A stretch of DNA of 64,000 nucleotides, taken from positions 1 through 64,000 of the forward strand of contig NZ_AUEC01000016.1 in assembly GCF_000425785.1 (NCBI RefSeq), given 5' to 3'. Position numbers and translations under genes: made by a program. The stretch comes from Pseudomonas taiwanensis DSM 21245. Its GTDB lineage: Bacteria; Pseudomonadota; Gammaproteobacteria; Pseudomonadales; Pseudomonadaceae. Shown one piece after another: positions 7,979-14,834 of the stretch. A model generated the notes under the pieces. It saw only the letters and a list, made by a program, of their open reading frames with translations. It made no database searches and was not told the origin of the DNA. Each line of letters opens with the position of its first letter. The stretch's first letter is position 1.

Positions 7979-9261
7979 AATGGCCCCGCACCCTGGCCTC
8001 GCGCCTGGCCCTGATCTTCTTCACCGGATTGGTACTGGCCTATGGGCTGTCGTTCAGCCTGCAGGCCTATGAGCGGTTCGTCAGCAGCCGCTCGATGATG
8101 CTCAGCAATCTGGAACAAGACGTCGCCACCTCGGTAGCCATCCTCGACCGCCTGCCTGCGGCCGAGCGCGCCAGCTGGCTGCCTCGCCTGGAGCGGCGCA
8201 CCTACCGCTACCGGCTCGACCCGGGGGAGTCGGGCGAAGCGATGCCAACCGAGAACCCGCCGATGGCCGCCGATTCGATCGTAAAAGCCATCGGCCATGA
8301 CTACCGCCTGACCTTCCAGGATATCCCTGGCCCGAATGCGCACTTCCAGGTCCATTTACGCCTGGCGGATGGCGCGCCCTTGACCATCGATGTCACGCCG
8401 GCACCGGTGCCCATGGCTACCTGGCTGCCAACGGTGCTGCTGATCCAGTTGCTTGTCCTGTTGCTGTGCACCTGGATGGCCGTGCGCCTGGCCATCGGCC
8501 CACTGACCCGCCTGGCCCAGGCCGTAGACAACCTCGACCCGGACAAACCTGGCGTGCAACTGGACGAAAGCGGCCCGCGAGAAGTTCGCTACGCCGCGGC
8601 TGCGTTCAACGCGCTGCAGGCGCGAATCGCCGCTTACTTGAAGGAGCGCATGCAACTGCTGGCCGCGATCTCCCATGACCTGCAAACCCCCATTACCCGC
8701 ATGAAGCTGCGGGTCGAGGTCATGGACGATGGCGCCGATAAGGACAAGCTGTGGAGCGACCTCAACGCCATGGAGCATCTGGTGCGTGAGGGCGTCGCCT
8801 ACGCCCGCAGCATGGACAGCAGCACCGAAGCGCCTTGCCGGATCAACCTCGACGCCTTCCTCGACAGCGTGGTGTTCGACTATCAGGACAGCGGCGCCCA
8901 GGTCGCCCGGCATGGCACCACCGATAGCCTGCTGGAGACCCGTCCCCATGCCCTGCGCCGGGTGCTGGTGAACCTGATCGACAACGCCCTCAAGTTCGCT
9001 GGCGCCGCAGAGCTGGAAGTGTCCCGCGAGGGCGGCAGTACGCTGATCCGCGTGCTCGATGACGGCCCCGGCATTCCTGCTGATGAGCTGGATGACGTGC
9101 TCAAGCCCTTCTACCGGGTGGAAGGCTCGCGCAACCGCAGCACGGGCGGCACCGGGCTGGGCCTGGCGATCGCCCAGCAGCTGACCCAGGCCATGGGTGG
9201 CCAGCTGACCCTGAGCAATCGCGCCTCTGGCGGGCTGTGTGCCCAAATCGAACTGAAGTGA
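7975..9261 (+). CDS. Membrane sensor histidine kinase, partner of the 7238 regulator
   Basis: This 428-residue kinase has an N-terminal transmembrane helix (residues 10-30), a periplasmic loop of about 120 residues, a second helix (near 145-170), a HAMP linker, the H-box AAISHDLQTPITRM (near 230) and an ATP-binding domain with NLIDNALKFAG, DDGPGIP and GGTGLGLAIAQQL. It would autophosphorylate on the H-box histidine and pass phosphate to the regulator encoded just upstream (ATGA-type overlap). The periplasmic loop has few histidines and no cysteine pair, so a metal ligand set is not obvious. A GC-rich hairpin follows the stop codon, which separates this pair from the next operon. Confidence 0.93.
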   Translation: MKWPRTLASRLALIFFTGLVLAYGLSFSLQAYERFVSSRSMMLSNLEQDVATSVAILDRLPAAERASWLPRLERRTYRYRLDPGESGEAMPTENPPMAADSIVKAIGHDYRLTFQDIPGPNAHFQVHLRLADGAPLTIDVTPAPVPMATWLPTVLLIQLLVLLLCTWMAVRLAIGPLTRLAQAVDNLDPDKPGVQLDESGPREVRYAAAAFNALQARIAAYLKERMQLLAAISHDLQTPITRMKLRVEVMDDGADKDKLWSDLNAMEHLVREGVAYARSMDSSTEAPCRINLDAFLDSVVFDYQDSGAQVARHGTTDSLLETRPHALRRVLVNLIDNALKFAGAAELEVSREGGSTLIRVLDDGPGIPADELDDVLKPFYRVEGSRNRSTGGTGLGLAIAQQLTQAMGGQLTLSNRASGGLCAQIELK

Positions 9262-9265
9262 GTCT

Positions 9266-9285
9266 GGCCAGCGCCCGCGCTGGCC
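9266..9285 (+). terminator. Hairpin after the two-component genes
   Basis: GGCCAGCG (9266-9273) pairs with CGCTGGCC (9278-9285) around a four-base loop, five bases after the kinase stop codon. The following sequence is only weakly T-rich. Confidence 0.55.
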
Positions 9286-9310
9286 CATGACTTTGCCCAC
9301 GATCCAGATC

Positions 9311-9326
9311 GCTACAGTCCGATACA
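9311..9326 (+). promoter_or_regulatory. Direct-repeat operator candidate upstream of the ferric-reductase-like operon
   Basis: GCTACA (9311) and GATACA (9321) start exactly 10 bp apart, like the repeats at 7153/7163 and 13987/13997. They lie 82-97 bases before the ATG at 9408 and in the same orientation as the gene. A looser GACACA...GATACC pair follows near 9341-9357. Confidence 0.5.
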
Positions 9327-9407
9327 CAGACGCCCCTTCACCGACACACTGCAGATACCCCCCGCCTTCACACTCTCGGCATACCACCACAACCGGGAGC
9401 GCCCTCG

Positions 9408-10028
9408 ATGAAATCCCTCACCCTGCCCAGCGGCTGGAAGCTATTCGCCGCCCTTGCCGGCCTGACTTTGGCCATGACCGCCGTAGTACTTGCCAGCCAC
9501 CCCATTGGCTCGGATGGGCTGCGCAGCGCGATACGCGCCACTGCGCGCAGTTCGTTCGCGTTGTTCCTGCTGGCCTTCCTGGCGTCGACGCTGGTGACCT
9601 TCCTCCCCGGTAGTGGCAGCCGCTGGCTGATACGCGAACGACGGTTCCTGGGCCTGGCGTTCGCTTTCTCGCACACCGTGCATGGCCTGTTGATCTACCG
9701 CTATGCCCAGCAGTTCCCCGAGTTGTTCTGGGCCGGTCGCACGGTAACCTCCAGCCTTCCTGGCAGCGTGGGCTACCTGTTCCTGCTGCTGTTCACCCTG
9801 ACCTCGTTCAAAGCGCCGATGCGCCTGTTGGGCGGGCGTGCCTGGAAAACCTTGCACAGCACCGGAATGTGGGTACTGGCGGGTGTGTTCTGCTTCTCGT
9901 TCTACAAGCGCGTCCCCCTGGGCGGCTGGTACCCGGTGGCATTCGCCATCATGTTCGCCGCCCTTGCCTTCAAGCTCACCGCCAAGCTGGCCCAGCGCCA
10001 ACGCCGCACCACCACCGCCCTTTCCTGA
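9408..10028 (+). CDS. Ferric-reductase-like transmembrane haem protein
   Basis: This 206-residue inner-membrane protein has about six hydrophobic helices and histidines placed as in the ferric-reductase-like transmembrane domain (SHTVHGLLIY and TLHSTGMWVLAG), which usually bind haem b and carry electrons across the membrane. It lacks the FAD/NAD-binding part of full ferric reductases, so it would need a partner, as MsrQ does with MsrP. The start has a good ribosome binding site (GGGAG). It leads an apparent operon with DoxX (14-base gap) and the SCP2-cupin gene, and has its own operator-like repeats. I infer a role in membrane redox linked to the neighbouring peptide locus. Confidence 0.7.
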   Translation: MKSLTLPSGWKLFAALAGLTLAMTAVVLASHPIGSDGLRSAIRATARSSFALFLLAFLASTLVTFLPGSGSRWLIRERRFLGLAFAFSHTVHGLLIYRYAQQFPELFWAGRTVTSSLPGSVGYLFLLLFTLTSFKAPMRLLGGRAWKTLHSTGMWVLAGVFCFSFYKRVPLGGWYPVAFAIMFAALAFKLTAKLAQRQRRTTTALS

Positions 10029-10042
10029 GATGAGCCCTGACC

Positions 10043-10537
10043 ATGACGACCCTGACCCGCGCCCTGACCCTTTTCGACCGTTTCGGTACCTGGAGCGCCG
10101 ACCTGCCGCTGCGGCTGTTCCTGGCCTGGGAATTCTTCGAGTCCGGCCTGGAAAAATTCAACGGCAGCAACTGGTTCGGCGACCTGCAGGCAAGCTTCCC
10201 CTTCCCCTTCAATCATCTGCCGGCGCAGTTGAACTGGCAGCTGTCGATGTGGGCCGAGCTGATCCTGCCGCTATTGCTGCTGTTGGGCCTGGGTACGCGG
10301 CTGGCCTCGGCAGGCTTGATGGTGGTGACGGTGGTCGCCATCGCCGCCGTGCACTGGCCGGCGCACTGGTCGAGCCTGGCTGAACTGGCCCAGGGCTATG
10401 CCATTACCGACCAGGGCTTTGGCAACTACAAGTTACCGCTGATCTACCTGGTCGCACTGCTACCGCTGCTGCTCAAGGGCGCCGGACGGTTGAGCCTGGA
10501 CCAGTGGCTGAGCCAGCGCTTTCTTCGCCACGCTTGA
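10043..10537 (+). CDS. DoxX-family membrane protein (HvfX-like)
   Basis: This 164-residue protein has four predicted membrane helices with the DoxX features: [18 protein letters not shown] near residue 30 and [19 protein letters not shown] near 75. DoxX proteins are regular members of gene clusters that make EGKCG-type copper-binding peptides, where they are called HvfX. Here the gene stands on the opposite strand, about 3.3 kb from the precursor gene, but the same direct-repeat operator appears ahead of both transcription units. It may help to mature, export or load the peptide. Other DoxX proteins act in thiosulfate or quinone redox, so the assignment depends on context. Confidence 0.75.
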   Translation: MTTLTRALTLFDRFGTWSADLPLRLFLAWEFFESGLEKFNGSNWFGDLQASFPFPFNHLPAQLNWQLSMWAELILPLLLLLGLGTRLASAGLMVVTVVAIAAVHWPAHWSSLAELAQGYAITDQGFGNYKLPLIYLVALLPLLLKGAGRLSLDQWLSQRFLRHA

Positions 10538-10614
10538 GTGCCACGCCCGGTCCCGATAAATTTCCCGGCGCGTCGCTCGTTTTCTGTTCAGATCAATGAC
10601 CAAGAGAACGCGCC

Positions 10615-11784
10615 GTGGACCTGCAGACCCTTCTGGGCAAGCTGTTCGCCAACGCTGGGAGTGTCGGCCTGACCGGCACCTTCCAGTTCATCTTCGATGC
10701 CACTCACGCGTGCTGGTTCGAGGCCGGCGGCCGAGGCGGCAGTGGCCGTCATGCTGCCCCGGATGTCACCATCGAAGTGGCCACGCCCGACTTCATGGGC
10801 ATCATGGGCGGCCAGGCCAATGTCGAGGAACTGTTCGCCACTGGCCGCCTCAAGATCGACGGCAATCTTGGCCTTGCCACTTTGCTGCCTCAGGCCATCG
10901 ACATGGCGCTCAATGGCGCCAGCGCCCCCAGGGTCGAGGCCAACCGCCGTTACCCTCCACGTCCCCGCCTGAGCGATGCCCTTTCAGCCAGCCAGCCGCC
11001 CTTGCTCAGCGTGGAGCGTCGTGCGCACAGCAGCCTGTCGGTCGAGGCGTTCCGTGAACGTTACATGCTGCATGGCATTCCTGTGGTGATCAGCGATGCT
11101 TTGCAGGACTGGCCTTTGTTCACCATCGGTCGCCAGGCTTCGCTGGAGCTGTTCGCCAATCTGCAAGGCATCACCCGCCATGGCGACTACGTGAAGAAAA
11201 CCTTCTCCACCGAACGCGACTTCCGCTCGACCTCGATGGCCGAATTCATCGCCAGCCTGGATGCACCCGCCCCGCCAAGCAGACACGGTCAGCCGCCGGC
11301 ATACATGGGCAACAACATTCTGCCTGCGCAGTTGCTCGAACACATTCGCTATCCGCGCTACTTCAACACGGCGCAGTTCATACCACCAAGGATCTGGATC
11401 GGCCCGAAGGGCACGCTGACACCCTTGCATCGCGATGACAGCGACAACTTGTTCGCTCAGGTGTGGGGGGAGAAGTCGTTCATCCTGGCCGCTCCCCATC
11501 ATCGCGATGCGCTCGGCTGCTGGGCAACATCGCCCGACGGGGGACTGGAGGGTTGCGATGTGGACCCAAAGGCGCCGGATCCGCAGCGTTTCCCGGGCTG
11601 CCAGGCGGTGCATTTCATGGAGGTGGTGCTGCAGGCGGGGGACTTGCTGTTCTTGCCGGAGGGTTGGTTCCACCAGGTGGAGTCTCGCTCCACCTCGCTG
11701 TCGGTGAACTTCTGGGTCGACTCGGGGCGCGGCTGGAGAAACTCGCCCTTGCCCGGAATGACCGGCCAGCACGCCCCCGTCTGA
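10615..11784 (+). CDS. SCP2 domain fused to a JmjC-like cupin (putative Fe/2-oxoglutarate oxygenase)
   Basis: This 389-residue protein begins at a GTG. Residues 1-105 look like an SCP2 sterol/lipid-binding fold (FQFIFD, PDVTIEVATPDFMGIMGGQ, LKIDGNLGLATLL). Residues about 130-375 are a cupin_8/JmjC-type domain with the metal triad H-x-D in LHRDDSDNLF and a distal histidine in GWFHQVESRSTSLSVNFW. Related enzymes hydroxylate protein side chains or small molecules. It follows DoxX after 77 bases and stops three bases before the stop codon of the convergent peptide-maturation operon. I infer that it could tailor the same peptide, but a lipid substrate is also possible given the SCP2 domain. Confidence 0.75.
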   Translation: MDLQTLLGKLFANAGSVGLTGTFQFIFDATHACWFEAGGRGGSGRHAAPDVTIEVATPDFMGIMGGQANVEELFATGRLKIDGNLGLATLLPQAIDMALNGASAPRVEANRRYPPRPRLSDALSASQPPLLSVERRAHSSLSVEAFRERYMLHGIPVVISDALQDWPLFTIGRQASLELFANLQGITRHGDYVKKTFSTERDFRSTSMAEFIASLDAPAPPSRHGQPPAYMGNNILPAQLLEHIRYPRYFNTAQFIPPRIWIGPKGTLTPLHRDDSDNLFAQVWGEKSFILAAPHHRDALGCWATSPDGGLEGCDVDPKAPDPQRFPGCQAVHFMEVVLQAGDLLFLPEGWFHQVESRSTSLSVNFWVDSGRGWRNSPLPGMTGQHAPV

Positions 11785-11787
11785 AGA

Positions 11788-12486
11788 TCAACGAGTGCCT
11801 ACGATCACACCTTGCTCGCGCAGTGAAGTGAGCAACGCCAGGCCTTGCAGGTCTACATCACCCAAGGCCTGAAGGCGCGCGCGGCCAGTGCCTGAAACCA
11901 CGGCCAGCAGTTGATAGGCCATGGCTGTCAGCCGGGCGAAGCGCACCTGCAGGTCAGCATCGCGGTAGACCAGCAGCAAGGTTGGCGCGGCGGGCGCTTG
12001 CTGGGGCTGAAACGGCGGGCCGATCTGCTCTACCGGCCATTGATAGGCCAACACCCTGGCCGTGCAGGACAACAGCGGCTCACCTTCGAGCAGATCACCC
12101 CTGGCGTCATGCGGCGGGTCCTGTGCATCGCTGAGGTACAACTGCGCTTCGACCCACTCGTAATGGGCCAGCTCCAGCTGCCAGGGTGCGTCGAGTTCGA
12201 TGCCTTGCAGGTAGTCGATGAAGGCTTCGGCAATTTCGGTGAACAAGGGCGTCTGGCAGCGGTAGTTGGCATAGAAGTGATGCACCCGCGCATGCCAGGC
12301 GGCATCGCCCAATGTCTCCCGCATTACCGGGAAACTCCCCGCCAGCAAGCCCTCGATGGAACCGTAGAACAGATCGCGGTACACCTTGAGCCGCCTCGCC
12401 TCGATGCCCGGTGGTGGCGCATGCACCTTCGGGTCACGAAGATGCCGGGCCAGGCGCCATTGCTGGTCACGCAGCGTCTCGTTCAT
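11788..12486 (-). CDS. HvfC/BufC-like peptide maturation partner (DUF2063)
   Basis: This 232-residue protein starts at [19 protein letters not shown]; its start codon lies inside the end of the MNIO gene (20-base overlap), so the two are translationally coupled. The N-terminal half ([27 protein letters not shown], then FYANY, AFIDYL and ELAHYEWVE) is the DUF2063 domain. Family members work with MNIO enzymes, probably by recognising and presenting the precursor peptide. The C-terminal half (about 140-230) would be the second, winged-helix-like domain. It is the last gene of the operon and meets the SCP2-cupin gene tail to tail. Confidence 0.85.
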   Translation of the reverse strand: MNETLRDQQWRLARHLRDPKVHAPPPGIEARRLKVYRDLFYGSIEGLLAGSFPVMRETLGDAAWHARVHHFYANYRCQTPLFTEIAEAFIDYLQGIELDAPWQLELAHYEWVEAQLYLSDAQDPPHDARGDLLEGEPLLSCTARVLAYQWPVEQIGPPFQPQQAPAAPTLLLVYRDADLQVRFARLTAMAYQLLAVVSGTGRARLQALGDVDLQGLALLTSLREQGVIVGTR

Positions 12487-13312
12487 CACGGTCCTCCTGT
12501 GCTGCCTGTTGCACGGCGCGTACCCGCGCGGTTTCCGCCAGCAGCTCGGCCAGCGGCGGGTAGTTGAAATCCCGTTCCAGCAGCGTCGGTTGCGTACCGA
12601 AGCGCCGACAGGCAGCGTGAAACAGCGACCAGACAGCCTCTTTAACGGGCGCCCCATGGGTATCGACCTTGAGGTCATCCGCCTCGTCATAGTGCCCGGC
12701 CACATGCATGCCGGTTACTCGTGCCACCGGCAAGCCATTGAGGAAGCCCGCTGCGTCGTAACCGTGGTTACAGGCATTGACGAACACGTTGTTGACGTCG
12801 AGCAACAGGTCGCAATCGGCTTCATCGAGCACCGCATTGATGAACTCCAGCTCGCTCATGGCTTGGTAGGGCGCGGCGTAATAGCTGATGTTCTCCACGG
12901 CGATACGCCGTTGCAGGTGGTCCTGAACCTGACCAATTCGCGCGGCCACGTGGTGCACGGCCTCGTCGGTGAACGGTATCGGCATCAGGTCGTACAGATG
13001 GCCATCGTCGCTGCAGTAGCTCAAGTGCTCGCTGTACAACCCGACGTGGTAGCGGTCGAGAAACTGGCGGGTCTGGTCGAGAAAAGCACGGTCAAGCGGC
13101 AGGCTTCCGCCCAGGGACAGGGACAGACCATGGCAGGTGATCGGAAAGCGCTCGGCCAACCGTGCCAGCCCCTGGCCATAGGCCCCCCCGACACCGATCC
13201 AGTTTTCCGGCGCGCATTCCAGGAAGTCGACCGCGCCGTCTTCCATTACCAGCAGTTCGCGCAGCAATCCGCGACGCAGGCCCAGGCCGGCACGCATTGG
13301 GTTGTGATTCAT
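12467..13312 (-). CDS. MNIO-family peptide maturase (DUF692, HvfB/BufB-like)
   Basis: This 281-residue protein is a multinuclear non-haem iron oxygenase of the DUF692 family, a TIM-barrel enzyme that oxidises cysteine residues in a precursor peptide. Visible iron-ligand positions are [53 protein letters not shown] and LLERDFN, all in the usual order. The ATG at 13312 is chosen for its GGAGTG ribosome binding site; an earlier in-frame start lacks one. It lies 71 bases downstream of the EGKCG precursor gene. In characterised relatives, EGKCG cysteines become oxazolone/thioamide or thiooxazole groups that bind copper. The exact product here is unknown. Confidence 0.92.
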   Translation of the reverse strand: MNHNPMRAGLGLRRGLLRELLVMEDGAVDFLECAPENWIGVGGAYGQGLARLAERFPITCHGLSLSLGGSLPLDRAFLDQTRQFLDRYHVGLYSEHLSYCSDDGHLYDLMPIPFTDEAVHHVAARIGQVQDHLQRRIAVENISYYAAPYQAMSELEFINAVLDEADCDLLLDVNNVFVNACNHGYDAAGFLNGLPVARVTGMHVAGHYDEADDLKVDTHGAPVKEAVWSLFHAACRRFGTQPTLLERDFNYPPLAELLAETARVRAVQQAAQEDRDERDAA

Positions 13313-13383
13313 GGCGGTCACTCCATAAGGCACGACGCTCGCCTGCCCGGCAGGGAGCGTCGTGGGTAACGCAAGGGTGAGGG

Positions 13384-13875
13384 TCAGGACTTGCCGGCCA
13401 GGTGGCTGAATAGCCCGTCAGGCATGGCCTTGCCGTTGGCCTGGTAGATCGACTTCAGATGATCGTAGGCTTCCTGCTCGGAGATGAAGCCATCGTGGTT
13501 GCGGTCGATCTTGTCGAAGTCGGCGGCACGGTCCTTTGCCACCACCAGAAACTCCTGGCGCGAGACCTTGCCGTCGTGGTCGGTATCGGTGCGAGCGAAG
13601 GAGGCATCGCCACATTTACCCTCCCCGCATTTGCCCTCTGCCCCGGCCTTGGTGCTGGCGCCACATTTGCCCTCGCCGCATTTACCTTCACCGTGAGTAG
13701 CCTTGGCACTGCCACCACACTTGCCTTCGCCGCACTTGCCTTCGCCTGGGACCTTGGCTGAAGCCAGTTGATAACCCTGGGCCAGCGGTTCGGCCGCGAA
13801 CGCAGTGCTGCCAAAGGCCATGCTACCGATCAGTGCAGCGCCGAGCAGTCCGAGAGTATTGCGTGCATGAGTCAT
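13384..13875 (-). CDS. EGKCG-repeat precursor peptide with two EF-hands (HvfA/bufferin-like)
   Basis: This 163-residue protein starts at the ATG at 13875, which has a GGAGCA site seven bases upstream. A Sec signal peptide (residues 1-27, cleavage after STAFA) precedes a core with six EGKCG motifs in three tandem pairs (cysteines 48/53, 66/71, 83/88), separated by Ala/Lys/Thr-rich linkers. These are the only cysteines in the mature protein. Residues 97-108 ([12 protein letters not shown]) and 124-135 ([12 protein letters not shown]) are two canonical EF-hand calcium loops. Typical EGKCG precursors are short and lack such a domain. It is followed by the MNIO and DUF2063 genes. I infer a secreted, oxidatively modified copper-binding peptide carrying a calcium-binding tail. 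Confidence 0.9.
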   Translation of the reverse strand: MTHARNTLGLLGAALIGSMAFGSTAFAAEPLAQGYQLASAKVPGEGKCGEGKCGGSAKATHGEGKCGEGKCGASTKAGAEGKCGEGKCGDASFARTDTDHDGKVSRQEFLVVAKDRAADFDKIDRNHDGFISEQEAYDHLKSIYQANGKAMPDGLFSHLAGKS

Positions 13876-13924
13876 GGTGTTGCTCCACTTGTGGTTGGGA
13901 AGTGGAGCCATTAAGCCGCTTGGA

Positions 13925-13941
13925 TGTGTCGCAGGTGTATC
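13925..13941 (-). promoter_or_regulatory. Second, imperfect direct repeat upstream of the precursor
   Basis: On the coding strand of the precursor this reads GATACACCTGCGACACA, i.e. GATACA and GACACA starting 11 bp apart. It lies 50-66 bases upstream of the ATG and points in the direction of transcription, as the sites at 7150 and 9311 do. It is weaker than the other copies. Confidence 0.4.
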
Positions 13942-13983
13942 ACCACAATCTGCGTTTGGTATGAGAATGCGTCTGTTGCCGTG

Positions 13984-14002
13984 ACAGATACACAGCGATA
14001 CA
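13984..14002 (+). promoter_or_regulatory. Direct-repeat operator candidate upstream of the EGKCG peptide operon
   Basis: ACAGATACACAGCGATACA contains two perfect GATACA half-sites (13987 and 13997) exactly 10 bp apart and matches the site ahead of the response regulator at 17 of 19 bases. It lies about 112-127 bases upstream of the precursor ATG, inverted relative to that gene. Confidence 0.6.
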
Positions 14003-14047
14003 TTCAGACCCCGTCAGCTGGCGGCAGTCGAGGTCCGTGCAGGGTGG

Positions 14048-14605
14048 TCAGTCTTCCAGCGGCTTGGGGGGCGCCGCCGGCTTGGCCGGTTTCGCCGGCT
14101 TGCTGTCCTTGGCCTTGGGCTCGGGTGCAGCTGCAGCCGCTACCGGTTCCGGCGCAGTGATGGTTTTCTCGCTGGCCGGCAGGTCGTCGACGGCCTTGAG
14201 GATCACCTGTGGGTCGATCTTCTCGCCGGTGTCGTCGTCCTTGAGCATATGACGCTCGCCATCCTTGCCCACCAGAATGACCTTGGTCCCCTTGCTTGCC
14301 CCAAGCTTGAGCTCGCGGATCAGGGCCATGGTGGTCTGTTGCTCGAGGTTCTTGTCCTCGCGCTTGCCCATCATGTTGGCGACGCTGTACAGCACCAGGC
14401 CGCGTTCCTTGAAGGCAGCCTGGGTCGCGGGGTCCTTCAGTGCCTCGTTCAGCCCCCGCAAGGTCGGGTCGGCTGAACTCGGGGCAATGATCACCAAGGG
14501 CCGTGCCTTGCCCAGTTCCTTGGCCAGTGGCGCGTCGCTGTCGGCGGCGAACACAGGGCCTGTGACGGCGAGCAAGGTGGCGAGGGTCAGTGACCGGACG
14601 AGCAT
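14048..14605 (-). CDS. DUF4174-domain periplasmic protein
   Basis: This 185-residue protein starts at the ATG at 14605, six bases after AAGGAG. It has a signal peptide (MLVRSLTLATLLAVTGPVFAAD) and a DUF4174 domain (LGKARPLVIIAPSS, then LVLYSVANMMG, GTKVILVGKDGERHMLKDDD), a thioredoxin-like fold without a CxxC pair. The tail is rich in Ala/Pro/Lys and low in complexity. It lies upstream of the EGKCG peptide operon in the same direction, with about 170 bases between stop and start, and the precursor has its own promoter-like repeats. A link to the peptide is possible but not shown. Confidence 0.75.
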   Translation of the reverse strand: MLVRSLTLATLLAVTGPVFAADSDAPLAKELGKARPLVIIAPSSADPTLRGLNEALKDPATQAAFKERGLVLYSVANMMGKREDKNLEQQTTMALIRELKLGASKGTKVILVGKDGERHMLKDDDTGEKIDPQVILKAVDDLPASEKTITAPEPVAAAAAPEPKAKDSKPAKPAKPAAPPKPLED

Positions 14606-14834
14606 GCGCATCTCCTTAATGTTTCGATAAACCAATGACTACAGATCACGGAGAAAAATCCGATCCGGAGCCTAAACCAGTTCCAACGCCCAGTGGCCAA
14701 GGAAAAGTAACTGACAGTTTCCAGCCCTGCGTCAGACTCGGACGTCGAGCCCTTCAGAAAGTGCCGATACCCTGACTGAGCATAGTCCAAAGCCACGGGC
14801 GCGCAGGGGTTCAATGGTTTGCGCCGGGCCGCGG

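Noticed and set aside
13610..13745. Regularly spaced DNA repeats in the precursor gene that look like a small repeat array
   Set aside because: The repeats encode the EGKCG motifs; the spacers are short and in frame, so this is not a CRISPR array.
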